Below, one piece after another: positions 17,003 to 24,997 of a stretch of 64,000 bases of DNA (the stretch's first letter is position 1; each line of letters starts with the position of its first letter). Source of the stretch: an uncultured Methanomassiliicoccus sp. (GTDB taxonomy: Archaea > Thermoplasmatota > Thermoplasmata > Methanomassiliicoccales > Methanomassiliicoccaceae). The stretch is from assembly GCA_905202485.1 (NCBI GenBank), contig CAJKRY010000001.1, positions 62,001 through 126,000 of the forward strand, given 5' to 3'. The notes beneath the pieces are model-generated. The model ran no database searches. It was not told where the DNA came from and saw only the letters and a list, made by a program, of their open reading frames with translations. Both the position numbers and the translations under genes were made by a program.

Positions 17003-17521
17003 TCATTTTGGAAGAATTGGTATTGAGTTTGCATAGATCAATAGTATCAGCGGCAGGGGCCAATATCTCAGAGCTGCAGATATGTTATACATTTCAGGCA
17101 TTAGTAAAAAACAAAGATACACTACAATCATTAAACTGGTTACTGCTAAAAACCATTTCTTAGACGGGCTGCCCATATTCTTTATTCTATCGGATAAGCG
17201 GAATGCTGCAGCAAATATAATTGCAATATCAAAAAGAATGATTATTAGTATGAACTCGACCTGATAAACAACATATACAATCACGGTCGCAACAATCAAT
17301 ATGAGTAAAGCTACCATCAGTAGCATCCAATGATCAGAACCGTATAGATATGACAAGTTGTAGTTTTTATAGAACTGTCCGTAAAATAAAATCAATATAA
17401 AACAAAATGGAAGTATGTATAACATTGAATATTTAAAATTATAATATGTCACGACAGCAAAAGCTGCTGCCCAGATTATTGTCAAAGCTATGAGGATACT
17501 TATTGATGATCTTCTTGACAT
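17003..17521 (-). CDS. Small polytopic membrane protein, unknown
   Basis: A 172-residue protein with about six predicted transmembrane helices (near residues 8-28, 32-48, 67-85, 89-108, 123-141 and 150-165) and short polar loops. The N-terminus MSRRSSIS is positively charged, so it likely faces the cytoplasm. I do not recognise a family. It is divergent from the DUF5131 gene. Confidence 0.55.
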   Translation of the reverse strand: MSRRSSISILIALTIIWAAAFAVVTYYNFKYSMLYILPFCFILILFYGQFYKNYNLSYLYGSDHWMLLMVALLILIVATVIVYVVYQVEFILIIILFDIAIIFAAAFRLSDRIKNMGSPSKKWFLAVTSLMIVVYLCFLLMPEMYNISAALRYWPLPLILLIYANSIPILPK

Positions 17522-17784
17522 CTGATCTCCATCAGATGATCAAATTTTTACCGTTCAAATGGAGTTTGTGCAAAGTCATAGGTTATTAAGTATGCACGCT
17601 GCAGACAAATACAAACTAGCATGCAGTTGTATACATCTATATCGCATTTTAGATATATAAATTGATCGTGACATTCTCAATCTAATTATGCAGCATGTTG
17701 TGTTGTACATCTTTGCTATAATATAGTGAACCGCATACTGTGTTTCAGTTATCCAACGTTATTAAAACAGTAAGAGGGGCGTAC

Positions 17785-18507
17785 ATGAACTGGGAGCCGT
17801 GGACAGGATGTTACAAAATAAGTGAAGGATGTAAAAATTGTTATTTTTACGGACCGCATGCTAAACGCTATGGTCAGAATACAATTCAAAAAACAGATAA
17901 ATTTGACTGGCCAATAAGAAAAACTGCAAAGGGTAATTACAACATTAAGGGGAATAAAATCCTTGCAACCTGCTTTGCAACTGATTTTTTTCTTCCTGAA
18001 GCTGATGAGTGGCGCAAAGAAATATGGGCGATCATCAAGGAAAGGCCCGATATAGAATTTCTAATTCTAACAAAAAGAATCGACCGTTTTTTGGTATCAC
18101 TCCCATCAGACTGGGGTACAGGATATGATAATGTAAATATCGGATGCAGCGTTGAGAATCAAGAATTAGCAGATTATAGGCTGCCTCTATTTTTATCCTA
18201 CCCAATAAAGAAACGTTTTATCGCCTGCGCTCCTCTCTTAGAAGCTATCGATCTGACAAAACATCTTCATGGTATAGACCATGTTACAGTTGGCGGTGAA
18301 ACCGGGCGGGAAGCGCGTGAATGTGATTATGACTGGGTACTTGATATTCGTGAACAATGTATAAAGGCAGATGTAACGTTTTGGTTCAAAAACACAGGCT
18401 CGCTTTTCAAACGTGACGGCGTGGTAGAAAAAATAAACCCATACAAACAGACCAGTACGGCAAAAGAACTTGGTATAGACATATTAAATGGAAAAAAGTT
18501 ATTTTGA
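17785..18507 (+). CDS. DUF5131 (phage Gp37/Gp68-like) protein
   Basis: A 240-residue protein starting MNWEPWTGCYKISEGCKNCY, the conserved opening of the DUF5131/Gp37-Gp68 family with three cysteines in the GC-x6-GC-x2-C arrangement. Other signatures are KILATCFATDFFLPEADEWR, FLILTKRIDRF, IGCSVENQE and HVTVGGETGREARECDYDW. The family occurs in phages and in cellular genomes and looks like a divergent radical-SAM-type barrel; its biochemical role is not known to me. ATG 17785 is chosen because GAGGGG lies just upstream. Being solitary beside unknown genes, it could be a relic of a mobile element. Confidence 0.8.
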   Translation: MNWEPWTGCYKISEGCKNCYFYGPHAKRYGQNTIQKTDKFDWPIRKTAKGNYNIKGNKILATCFATDFFLPEADEWRKEIWAIIKERPDIEFLILTKRIDRFLVSLPSDWGTGYDNVNIGCSVENQELADYRLPLFLSYPIKKRFIACAPLLEAIDLTKHLHGIDHVTVGGETGREARECDYDWVLDIREQCIKADVTFWFKNTGSLFKRDGVVEKINPYKQTSTAKELGIDILNGKKLF

Positions 18508-18568
18508 AAATAGCTTAACATGTGACAATATTAGGACACCGTTGAAATGTAAGTATAAACAAGGATGA

Positions 18569-18608
18569 AATACTATATAAGGTCTGTACTATCTAATTAT
18601 ATACTATT
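18569..18608 (+). promoter_or_regulatory. Inverted repeat over the hxlR promoter
   Basis: AATACTATATAA (18569-18580) and TTATATACTATT (18597-18608) are inverted repeats of 12 bp with one mismatch. The left arm contains the TATA box and the right arm ends just before the GGAGGAG ribosome site. A binding site for the HxlR protein encoded immediately downstream is likely (autoregulation, inferred). Confidence 0.55.
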
Positions 18609-18619
18609 GGAGGAGACAC

Positions 18620-18976
18620 ATGAGCAAAGAATTGCCCAAAGAACTGCCACAATGTCCTGTGGAAGTTACACTTTCATTAATAAGCAACCGCTGGAAAGTT
18701 CTCATCTTAAGAGATCTGATGTATGGAGCCAAACGATTTGGAGAATTGAGAAAATCATTAGGCAACATAACTCAAAAAGTCTTAACCTCGAACTTAAGGG
18801 AAATGGAAGAAGACCGTTTAATCATCCGTACAGTGTACGCAGAAGTTCCCCCTAGAGTTGAATATCAGCTTACTGAACTGGGATACAGTCTCAAACCGGT
18901 TCTTGAATCTATGAAAATCTGGGGCGACAGGTACAAAGACTCTGCAGAGAATGAGATCATTGAAGGGTATGCATAA
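18620..18976 (+). CDS. HxlR-family winged-helix regulator
   Basis: A 118-residue protein with the HxlR pattern: CPVEVTLSLISNRWKVLILRD, GAKRFGELRKSLGNITQKVL and NLREMEEDRLIIRTVY followed by the wing PPRVEYQLTELGYSLKPVL. HxlR proteins are dimeric repressors or activators that sense redox or aldehyde/quinone signals. A strong GGAGGAG precedes the ATG. It sits upstream of a degraded acetyltransferase gene and may originally have controlled neighbouring genes now lost. Confidence 0.9.
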   Translation: MSKELPKELPQCPVEVTLSLISNRWKVLILRDLMYGAKRFGELRKSLGNITQKVLTSNLREMEEDRLIIRTVYAEVPPRVEYQLTELGYSLKPVLESMKIWGDRYKDSAENEIIEGYA

Positions 18977-19170
18977 CTGCATTCAGTCATGAGATATAAA
19001 AACGTGCTTCAGTAAATTGTCACAGCTACTGATATAAATGGAATTAACTGTGAAAAATGTCAGCCGAAGACTGAATGAATATAGACAGATAAAGGAATAA
19101 TTTAAACTGCGTTTTCTAAGAATGAACAGATTCCAATGTGGCTGCTGTTAATCACATTAAAATAAAATGT

Positions 19171-19575
19171 GTTGATTTAGCATTTATTATGGCAGTGCTT
19201 TCTGCGGAATAAGTTACACGGTGAAAACAGAAAAAATGGTTTTTATATTGCATTTAGCGGTCAGCAATGAAATTCATTCAAAAGGCTATGGTTCTAAGAT
19301 TCTCAATCATCTGAAAGTGCTGTATAGAAGAAAAGAGATTGCATTGAATATTGAACCAGTTGATGAAAAGACAGAAAAATATGGTCAGAGAATAAGAAGG
19401 GTGGAATTCTACAATCAAAATGGTTTTTTCAGACACGGATAAATTCTTTAGAAATAAAAACAGAAGAATATTCCATAGTATCTGCATCAAAAAATTTTAT
19501 AATTGAAGAATATAACAAAGTCATCAAAAAAGCATCTTTTGGATTACATATGAATAAAAATGAGATGGGGAACTA
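19171..19575 (+). pseudogene. Degenerate GNAT acetyltransferase
   Basis: The frame around 19188-19442 encodes GNAT-like sequence (LHLAVSNEIHSKGYGSKIL, the acetyl-CoA loop, then RRVEFYNQNGFF), but it stops at a TAA at 19440. The neighbouring frame then continues with plausible C-terminal GNAT sequence (EIKTEEYSIVSASKNFIIEEY) to a TAG at 19573. The break falls just after a run of six T's. The N-terminal part has no start codon in frame and is cut off by a TGA near 19170. A frameshifted, truncated relic is the simplest reading. Confidence 0.6.
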
Positions 19576-19616
19576 GTCCCGCATCCCTAAGGAGTTTTGA
19601 GGAGATTGTATCTGGG

Positions 19617-20903
19617 TTAAGTTTTCTGTTTTTCCATGGAGAAGAATGCACATATAGTGGCAATTATCATGCATATGAACATTATCATCCACAGAGTCTG
19701 GAATTGCTCTGGTGTTTTATCAGCAACGATGTACCCGGATATGCTTTGAAGAATTGCTCCGCCAAGGAAGGGGAACAGATTTAAAGCGGCTGTTGAAACT
19801 CCTACGATAGAAACCGGATAGAGTTCTTTTACTTGAGCATAAGACACTACGAAGAATCCTCCAAAGAATCCAAAGCAGAAGTTGATGATACCCTGAGCGA
19901 CTAATGAATCCAGCTTTCCAGACATCAGCCAGATTACAGCCCAGATGATGGTGTAGATTAAGGTACCTATGACCAATACTTTCTTTCTGGAGTGTAAGAT
20001 TTTATCCGAAATGAATCCAGCCAGTGGACATCCGATGATCATACCAACACCGACGAGTGTCAGCAGAATTCCCCAGGTTCCTTTTTCCCAGTCGTAGACG
20101 TTTGTGTAATAAGCACCTGCCTGAAGTCCCTGGTACACCATTATTGATCCGTACATGAAGAAGAACCATATTGCAAGAGTCCAGAATTTTCTTCCGCTTC
20201 CAAATGTGAGTTTGAGTGACTGGACCATCGACATCTTTTCAGATGTAGATTCTTCGATAGGTTTTCCAGTCTCTTCTGACTCGATTTCTTCGATGCTTGG
20301 AAATCCTTTGTCCTTTGGGTGGTCTTTAACGATAACCCAGCACATCAGACCAATTATGAATGTGATAACTGCTAAAAGGATGAATACATTCTGCCATCCG
20401 AGTGCTTCAGTCATCAATACTAATGGTGTTGCCGCAGCGATAGCTCCGACGTTACCTACCATAAGCAAAATACCGCTTAAAGAAGCAAACTCATCCTTTC
20501 TGAACCATAAGGCTAATACTCTCATAATGGGGATATAAATAACTGCTACACCAACCCCGATAATGACTCTTCCAGCTATCAGCATTCCATAGCTGCTTGA
20601 AAGGCCGCATACTAATGATCCAATTGCTGTGATTATAATAAATACAGTTGCCGATCTCTTTGGCCCCCACTTGTCAGTGAAAATACCGCTGGGCAACTGC
20701 ATAGCAGTATAGGCATAGAAATACGCCGATGCCAAAAGACCTGTAGCCGCAGCGCCGATACCAAATGCCTCCTCAATGTCAGGAGCCATTGCAGTAGTCG
20801 ACACCCTGTGGAAGTACACGAAGAAATAAGCTATTGCTAAGACTATGAATATAGCCCACCTGTACTTCATCATTTTTGCTTTTAATTCAGGATTTACTGT
20901 CAT
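19617..20903 (-). CDS. MFS transporter (12 TM)
   Basis: A 428-residue MFS permease with about 12 helices. Helix 1 is followed by YFHRVSTTAMAPDIEEAFG; the loop 2-3 motif is GIFTDKWGPKRS, and GRVIIGVGVAVIYIP follows. A charged central loop (KGFPSIEEIESEETGKPIE) separates the two halves. The group resembles organic-anion or nitrate-type MFS proteins, but the substrate cannot be told. GGAGGAATT precedes the ATG. The divergent HTH_10 regulator gene and an operator shared with the MtbA-like methyltransferase gene indicate import of a compound tied to that enzyme. Confidence 0.85.
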   Translation of the reverse strand: MTVNPELKAKMMKYRWAIFIVLAIAYFFVYFHRVSTTAMAPDIEEAFGIGAAATGLLASAYFYAYTAMQLPSGIFTDKWGPKRSATVFIIITAIGSLVCGLSSSYGMLIAGRVIIGVGVAVIYIPIMRVLALWFRKDEFASLSGILLMVGNVGAIAAATPLVLMTEALGWQNVFILLAVITFIIGLMCWVIVKDHPKDKGFPSIEEIESEETGKPIEESTSEKMSMVQSLKLTFGSGRKFWTLAIWFFFMYGSIMVYQGLQAGAYYTNVYDWEKGTWGILLTLVGVGMIIGCPLAGFISDKILHSRKKVLVIGTLIYTIIWAVIWLMSGKLDSLVAQGIINFCFGFFGGFFVVSYAQVKELYPVSIVGVSTAALNLFPFLGGAILQSISGYIVADKTPEQFQTLWMIMFICMIIATICAFFSMEKQKT

Positions 20904-20979
20904 CTAATTCCTCCATCGGGCAAAGATTTCAGAATAAAACTGCAGGAGGACATCTACCCTCAAATGCATAATCAAAATG

Positions 20980-20993
20980 GCGAACATGTTCGC
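20980..20993 (-). promoter_or_regulatory. Operator-like palindrome before the MFS gene
   Basis: A perfect 14-nt palindrome, GCGAACATGTTCGC, in the MFS/regulator intergenic space. On the minus strand it is followed, 5 nt on, by TTGATTAT, a TATA-like element for the MFS gene. The same core and the same TTGATTAT lie before the methyltransferase gene at 22861. Confidence 0.75.
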
Positions 20994-21053
20994 AAAATAA
21001 TAATACATCTAAAACGATAGGAAATCGGTGAGATCATTCAGTATACTAGATTA

Positions 21054-21719
21054 TTGATAGATCGAAAAATAAACGGATGCATACCTGACGGTCATCCGTG
21101 CCACAACCTTCTGCCGATTGATATAAATGAAGAAAATATAAAGATTGAAATTACACAATGTTCAGCGCTCAGCAAAGGTGCAGGCTACTCTATGATCCGC
21201 ATTACTGATATAGATGGAAAGCACGCTGACAAGCTGAATGAAGGAATGACTAGCAGCCTTTACGGTGAGTGCGAGATTCTGAAGATTTCACCAAAACAAT
21301 ACTTAGCAATGGTTTCTAATAACAACTGCATGCTTGCTACAATACTCACAGAATCTGGATGTTTCCTTACATCCGCAATACCCTTTACTGATGATATAAT
21401 AGAATGGGGAATATTCAGTTTAAACAGTACTTATGTGGATAAGATGATAGAGCGGATGAAGCAAGAAGGTTACAAAGTCAAGATGATCTCTACCAATAAA
21501 ATAAACAAAGAAGCCATACTTACAGAGAAACAAGAAGACGCTTTGATGGCTGCATACAAACTAGGCTACTACTCTATTCCAAGAAAAATTACTATCGATG
21601 AACTTGCCAACAGTCTCAATTACTCTAAATCAACTCTGAGCGTTATGCTTAGAGAAGCTGAAAAGAAGCTGGTATTTAATTATCTGAATCTAGGAATGAG
21701 TACATTTAAAAAGAAATAA
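21054..21719 (+). CDS. HTH_10 (bacterioopsin-activator-type) transcriptional regulator
   Basis: A 221-residue protein. The C-terminal part (about 165-215) is a typical HTH_10 domain: LTEKQEDALMAAYKLGYYSIP, ITIDELANSLNYSKSTLSV, REAEKKLVFNYL. The N-terminal 150 residues form a mixed alpha/beta region of the kind that senses small molecules in these archaeal regulators (LPIDINEENIKIEITQCSA). The start is a TTG at 21054; a GGTGAG lies 22 nt upstream. It is divergent from the MFS transporter and convergent with the methyltransferase gene, and is the obvious candidate to bind the CGAACATGTTCG sites at both promoters. Confidence 0.8.
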   Translation: MIDRKINGCIPDGHPCHNLLPIDINEENIKIEITQCSALSKGAGYSMIRITDIDGKHADKLNEGMTSSLYGECEILKISPKQYLAMVSNNNCMLATILTESGCFLTSAIPFTDDIIEWGIFSLNSTYVDKMIERMKQEGYKVKMISTNKINKEAILTEKQEDALMAAYKLGYYSIPRKITIDELANSLNYSKSTLSVMLREAEKKLVFNYLNLGMSTFKKK

Positions 21720-21740
21720 CTGTTTATAAAAAATAAATAT

Positions 21741-21755
21741 GTGCGCTTAGCGCAC
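21741..21755. terminator. Hairpin between regulator and methyltransferase genes
   Basis: GTGCGC-TTA-GCGCAC, a perfect 6-bp stem between the convergent genes. On the minus strand it leads into ATATTTATTTTTTATAAAC. Confidence 0.65.
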
Positions 21756-21758
21756 AGT

Positions 21759-22787
21759 TTAAGCTTTGTAGTTTTTGGTAGCGTTAACCATCGCCCAGAT
21801 GTTTTCCTTCTTAATCAATGCAGACATTCCGCAACCTGCAGATATGATGTTGAAACCTGCATCTATGCTCGTCTGAGCTGATTTTATGACGGTTTCTGGT
21901 GTGCCCTGAAGAAGGTCTCTGACTACACCAACATTTCCTACCAACGCAACTTTATCCCCTACCGCTTTAACAGCATCATATGGATTGGCTTTTTCTTCGA
22001 TACTGAGTGCATCAGCACCGGTAGCAGCCATATGAGACAGAATGGGTACGGTATCTCCGCAGATGTGAAGGACTTTCATTGTCTCTTTAAGCGGCTTGTA
22101 TACTCTCTGAAGGTTAGGCAGAACATATGTATCGAACATGTCTTCAGAGATCATATCGTATGATGCAGTGGGTTCGCTCATCTGGATACTGTCGATTCCC
22201 AGTGTCTCAACAAATTCCAGCCACATCTTAACATAGTCGCCCGTGAACTGTGTGTATTTTGACACTACGTCAGGGTCCGTCAATGTCCATAGAATCAGAC
22301 TCTCTGTTCCGGCTAAATGACCGGCTATGGTGAAAGGACCCGTAACTCCCAACAATGTCGGAAGATCCACTGTTCTTTCTTTAATGATTATTTCTGCTGC
22401 ATCTGCTACAGCTTTATTTCTGGCAAGCTTCATCATTTCTTCTGGACCCATCAGCTCAAACTTCGGATCCAGTTCTCCTTTGAAGGGACTGTTCTTAACC
22501 ATGGGCGTACTGTTTTTCTTACCCAAGTCGATCGTGCATCCCAATGCTTCCGCTTCATATGTCAAACAGTAAGGAACTCTTACTGATTCCAATCCAAGGT
22601 AATCATAAACCCCCAATGCAATCTTTGCCATTTTTCTGGCATCAGTGTGTGCATCTGGCCATGCAGCTCCTACATGATCCATAAGCTCCACCGTTGCAGT
22701 AGTTGTCATGCCACAAACAGGCGGTCTGTCTACAGGCTCCCTATGCATGGCTTTGAAGAATCTCTCCCTTGGTGTTATATCATCCAT
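21759..22787 (-). CDS. MtbA/MtaA-like methylcobamide:CoM methyltransferase
   Basis: A 342-residue uroporphyrinogen-decarboxylase-fold protein. It starts MDDITPRERFFKAMHREPVDRPPV and carries the zinc ligands of the MtbA/MtaA group: His241-x-Cys243 (VLHICGDT) and Cys319 (ISAGCGMS). These enzymes move a methyl group from a corrinoid protein to coenzyme M in methylotrophic methanogenesis. ATG 22787 is preferred because it follows GCGAGGGAGTG and the longer upstream frame reads through promoter sequence. The promoter carries the CGAACATGTTCG operator, linking it to the MFS and HTH_10 genes. No methylamine or methanol methyltransferase lies next to it, so the methyl donor is unknown. Confidence 0.85.
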   Translation of the reverse strand: MDDITPRERFFKAMHREPVDRPPVCGMTTTATVELMDHVGAAWPDAHTDARKMAKIALGVYDYLGLESVRVPYCLTYEAEALGCTIDLGKKNSTPMVKNSPFKGELDPKFELMGPEEMMKLARNKAVADAAEIIIKERTVDLPTLLGVTGPFTIAGHLAGTESLILWTLTDPDVVSKYTQFTGDYVKMWLEFVETLGIDSIQMSEPTASYDMISEDMFDTYVLPNLQRVYKPLKETMKVLHICGDTVPILSHMAATGADALSIEEKANPYDAVKAVGDKVALVGNVGVVRDLLQGTPETVIKSAQTSIDAGFNIISAGCGMSALIKKENIWAMVNATKNYKA

Positions 22788-22837
22788 AATATCACTCCCT
22801 CGCAGTTGTTCACCTGTCTTTGCCCATAGATACAACT

Positions 22838-22874
22838 TGTTTTTTATAATCAATGTGTCCACGAACATGTTCGT
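22838..22874 (-). promoter_or_regulatory. Promoter and palindromic operator of the methyltransferase gene
   Basis: A perfect 14-nt palindrome, ACGAACATGTTCGT (22861-22874), lies directly upstream of the minus-strand TATA element in TTGATTATAAAAAAC. That is the position expected for an activator, or a repressor blocking TBP/TFB. Same core, and same TTGATTAT element, as at the MFS promoter. Confidence 0.75.
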
Positions 22875-22923
22875 AGTTTGAAATTTCATTAACAAAGAAA
22901 TGAGTCTTGTAAGTTTTAATAAA

Positions 22924-23157
22924 TTATATCCAAAATAAAACAGTTCTTAAAAGGTCTCCAGCAATCTCTACACCACTGGAGAGATCATTAATTCCGCTTA
23001 GATCATACATGAAATTTAATACATTGTCAGAAGCAATGTCCATTGGATGAAAAACCATTTTTACAATTCCAGACTTCCATTCGTCACTCAGTCCAATCAT
23101 TCTTTCTTCAGGTGTTAGGAAGTTTAGCGTATGAATGCTGCATATGTGTTTTTCCAA
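22924..23157 (-). CDS. Small ORF, unknown, possibly 3' part of a frameshifted gene
   Basis: 77 residues (TTG start), overlapping the previous gene by 34 nt in the -1 frame. The sequence (IGLSDEWKSGIVKMVFHP, NVLNFMYDLSGINDL) looks protein-like but matches no family I know. It could be a separate translationally coupled gene, or the C-terminal part of the upstream ORF after a frameshift. Confidence 0.35.
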   Translation of the reverse strand: MEKHICSIHTLNFLTPEERMIGLSDEWKSGIVKMVFHPMDIASDNVLNFMYDLSGINDLSSGVEIAGDLLRTVLFWI

Positions 23158-23543
23158 GCCGCATCGGAATCTTTTTCTCCGCTTATGAGGACATCACGCA
23201 GATCTTTGAGTCCCTGATCTGATGTTCTGACAAAATACAATCTAGCAGATCGATTTCCATCACCAGTTTTGTATGAGTAAGTCTTCCAGCCTAAACATTT
23301 CATATGAGCTGATGCAGATGTTACTAAAGCTGCAGAATGTTTTAGATCCAAATCGGGTTCTAAACGAACGCATATGACTTTTTCCGAAAGAAAATACTCA
23401 TTCGTTGTGAGTGTTTGTTCTAAAATCACATCGAGGTCTGACAGTATCTTAGCTTTTGCTTCAGCATATTTATGGAAATACACCTTAGGTCTTCTTGAAG
23501 CGTGTTCTAAATATGCTCCACAAGTCAGAAGTGGATAGATCAC
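23124..23543 (-). CDS. Hypothetical protein, unknown
   Basis: 139 residues from a GTG. The sequence is mixed alpha/beta with a basic stretch (ASRRPKVYFHKYAEAKAKIL) and no recognisable motif. The frame is open for about 45 nt upstream of the GTG with only ATT/ATA codons, so the true start may lie a little earlier. An inverted repeat (AATAGTAAA/TTTACTATT) lies about 80-120 nt upstream. No function can be given. Confidence 0.4.
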   Translation of the reverse strand: MIYPLLTCGAYLEHASRRPKVYFHKYAEAKAKILSDLDVILEQTLTTNEYFLSEKVICVRLEPDLDLKHSAALVTSASAHMKCLGWKTYSYKTGDGNRSARLYFVRTSDQGLKDLRDVLISGEKDSDAAWKNTYAAFIR

Positions 23544-23876
23544 AAATGGATATACGCAATCAGCAATAAATATTTTAATATAGTAATATTGTTTTTAGTA
23601 ATATCTGGAATATGTAATTATAATAGTAAATTATGACTGATTCTCAAGTTAGTTTACTATTGTAATGGATGCATATCTAACAAAATATGAGATAAAACAT
23701 GTACATATCATCGACTGGCTTCTTGAGCAAGACTAATATAAGATTTATTTCAACCACATAATTATATGTAAAAATGTGATCTTTATCATACTTTTACGTA
23801 TTATTGTAGGATATGAATAAATGTATTAGATATCTGGCTAAAGAATTCATAAAGATTTATAAGTGATAAAATGTAG
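23544..23876. other. Intergenic region with an inverted repeat
   Basis: About 330 very AT-rich bases. AATAGTAAA (23622-23630) and TTTACTATT (23653-23661) are perfect 9-nt inverted repeats with a 22-nt spacer, a possible operator for the minus-strand ORF at 23543. No gene was found. Confidence 0.35.
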
Positions 23877-23970
23877 CGGGTCCGCCGGGATTCGAACCCG
23901 GGTCTGAGGCTTTCTCCAGGACAAGTTCCTGCCGGAGGCCTCGGTGATATCCAAGCTACACCACGAACCC
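23877..23970 (-). tRNA. tRNA-Arg(CCG) with a canonical intron
   Basis: Acceptor arms GGGTTCG and CGGACCC pair, with discriminator G; CCGGG-TTCGAAT-CCCGG is the T arm; GAGGC/GCCTC is the anticodon stem. Between the anticodon-stem arms the sequence forms a bulge-helix-bulge: CTCC, bulge GGC, AGGA/TCCT, GGAG, bulge AAA. Splicing at the canonical 37/38 position removes 20 nt (23912-23931), leaving the seven-base loop CTCCGGA with anticodon CCG for Arg codon CGG. CCA is not encoded. Confidence 0.9.
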
Positions 23971-24015
23971 ATTGATCTGCAGATGATAATACATTAGATA
24001 AAGATTCTCAAGAAA

Positions 24016-24747
24016 TCAGTGCATGCGTTCAAACATTTTTTTGACTGTTGGAGGGATCTCATCATCCATGACACGAAGGCCTTTTTCCGTTATTCCGCCT
24101 TCCGTGGCAACTTTTTTGATTAAATCATTAAGTGAAAGTTCTTTTTCATCAAGCAGCAAAGCTGTAGCAATAAGAGTTTCTTTAGCCATTCTTAAGGACT
24201 CTTCAGAAGGAAAACCTGAAGACTCTGCAAGCATCTCTGCAAATTTAGCAAAGAAAGCAGGCGCACATCCAGTTATACTTTCTGCCGCAGGAAATCTGCA
24301 CTCAGGCAGAAGTTCTAAGCTGCACACTTTAGAAAAGAGCTCTTCCACTGCTTCAGATGTAGGACAAAGCTGACTATGACATAAAAGAACTATCCCTCTG
24401 CCGATTTCGACAGTCAAAGGAGGCATAGCTTTAGTCACAGGACCAGAATACACAGAAGAAAGATCTTCTAATGATATTCCTCCGTTGATGGAGACTAAAT
24501 GACCTTTAAATGAAGTTAACTGCTTCAAAACTTCCAGAGCATCGCTGCTTCTTACACAAAGAAAAAGAATGTCTACAGATTGTACTTCATCCTGATTAAC
24601 TACAGATATGCTGTACTTATCTAAAAGAGACTTGAGTTTATCAGGAGATCGTGTAGAGATCATAATCTCATCAGCCGGGACTCCATGAGAAAGAAATGCC
24701 CGTACAAGAGCACCTCCCATGTTCCCGTAGCCGATGAAACCGATCAT
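24016..24747 (-). CDS. proC: Pyrroline-5-carboxylate reductase
   Basis: A 243-residue protein, slightly shorter than the usual 260-270. An N-terminal Rossmann fold (MIGFIGYGNMGGALVRAF, ISTRSPDKL) binds NAD(P)H; FLCVRSSDALEVL, SINGGISLEDL, AMPPLTVEIGRG and the C-terminal dimerisation part (SITGCAPAFFAKFAEML, KVATEGGITEKGLRVMDD) match ProC. It reduces pyrroline-5-carboxylate to proline. No proA or proB lies nearby. It sits between tRNA-Arg and the S27ae gene. Confidence 0.9.
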   Translation of the reverse strand: MIGFIGYGNMGGALVRAFLSHGVPADEIMISTRSPDKLKSLLDKYSISVVNQDEVQSVDILFLCVRSSDALEVLKQLTSFKGHLVSINGGISLEDLSSVYSGPVTKAMPPLTVEIGRGIVLLCHSQLCPTSEAVEELFSKVCSLELLPECRFPAAESITGCAPAFFAKFAEMLAESSGFPSEESLRMAKETLIATALLLDEKELSLNDLIKKVATEGGITEKGLRVMDDEIPPTVKKMFERMH

Positions 24748-24788
24748 TCAACCACTAATATAGAAAAGATATGTGGAAAACCACAGTA

Positions 24789-24986
24789 TCAGTTTTTGTT
24801 TTTGAATTCTGTATATCCGCATTTGCCGCAGGATACACGGTCTTTGTGTTCAGCAAGGAATACGCCTGGTCCGCATTTAGGACAGCTACGCTTTACACGT
24901 TCCAGTTTATCTCCGCTGACGGAGTAATAGTTTTTCTTTGCTGAGGCTTCCTTTTTAGGTGCTGCGGATTTTTTCTTATCAGCCAT
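24789..24986 (-). CDS. rps27ae: 30S ribosomal protein S27ae
   Basis: A 65-residue protein: a basic Lys/Ala-rich start, then YYSVSGDKLERVKRSCPKCG and GVFLAEHKDRVSCGKCGYTE with the four zinc-binding cysteines. It is the typical short archaeal form lacking the eukaryotic ubiquitin fusion. It lies 11 nt after the S24e gene in the conserved Rpo7-Spt4-S24e-S27ae order. Confidence 0.95.
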   Translation of the reverse strand: MADKKKSAAPKKEASAKKNYYSVSGDKLERVKRSCPKCGPGVFLAEHKDRVSCGKCGYTEFKNKN

Positions 24987-24997
24987 TTATATCACAC

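Noticed and set aside
22788..22895. 36-codon N-terminal extension of the methyltransferase
   Set aside because: It runs through the promoter/operator region; ATG 22787 has a ribosome site and the expected family start.
23120..23160. Programmed -1 frameshift at a run of A's
   Set aside because: The sequence TGG AAA AAC is not a canonical slippery heptamer in frame and no downstream pseudoknot is evident.
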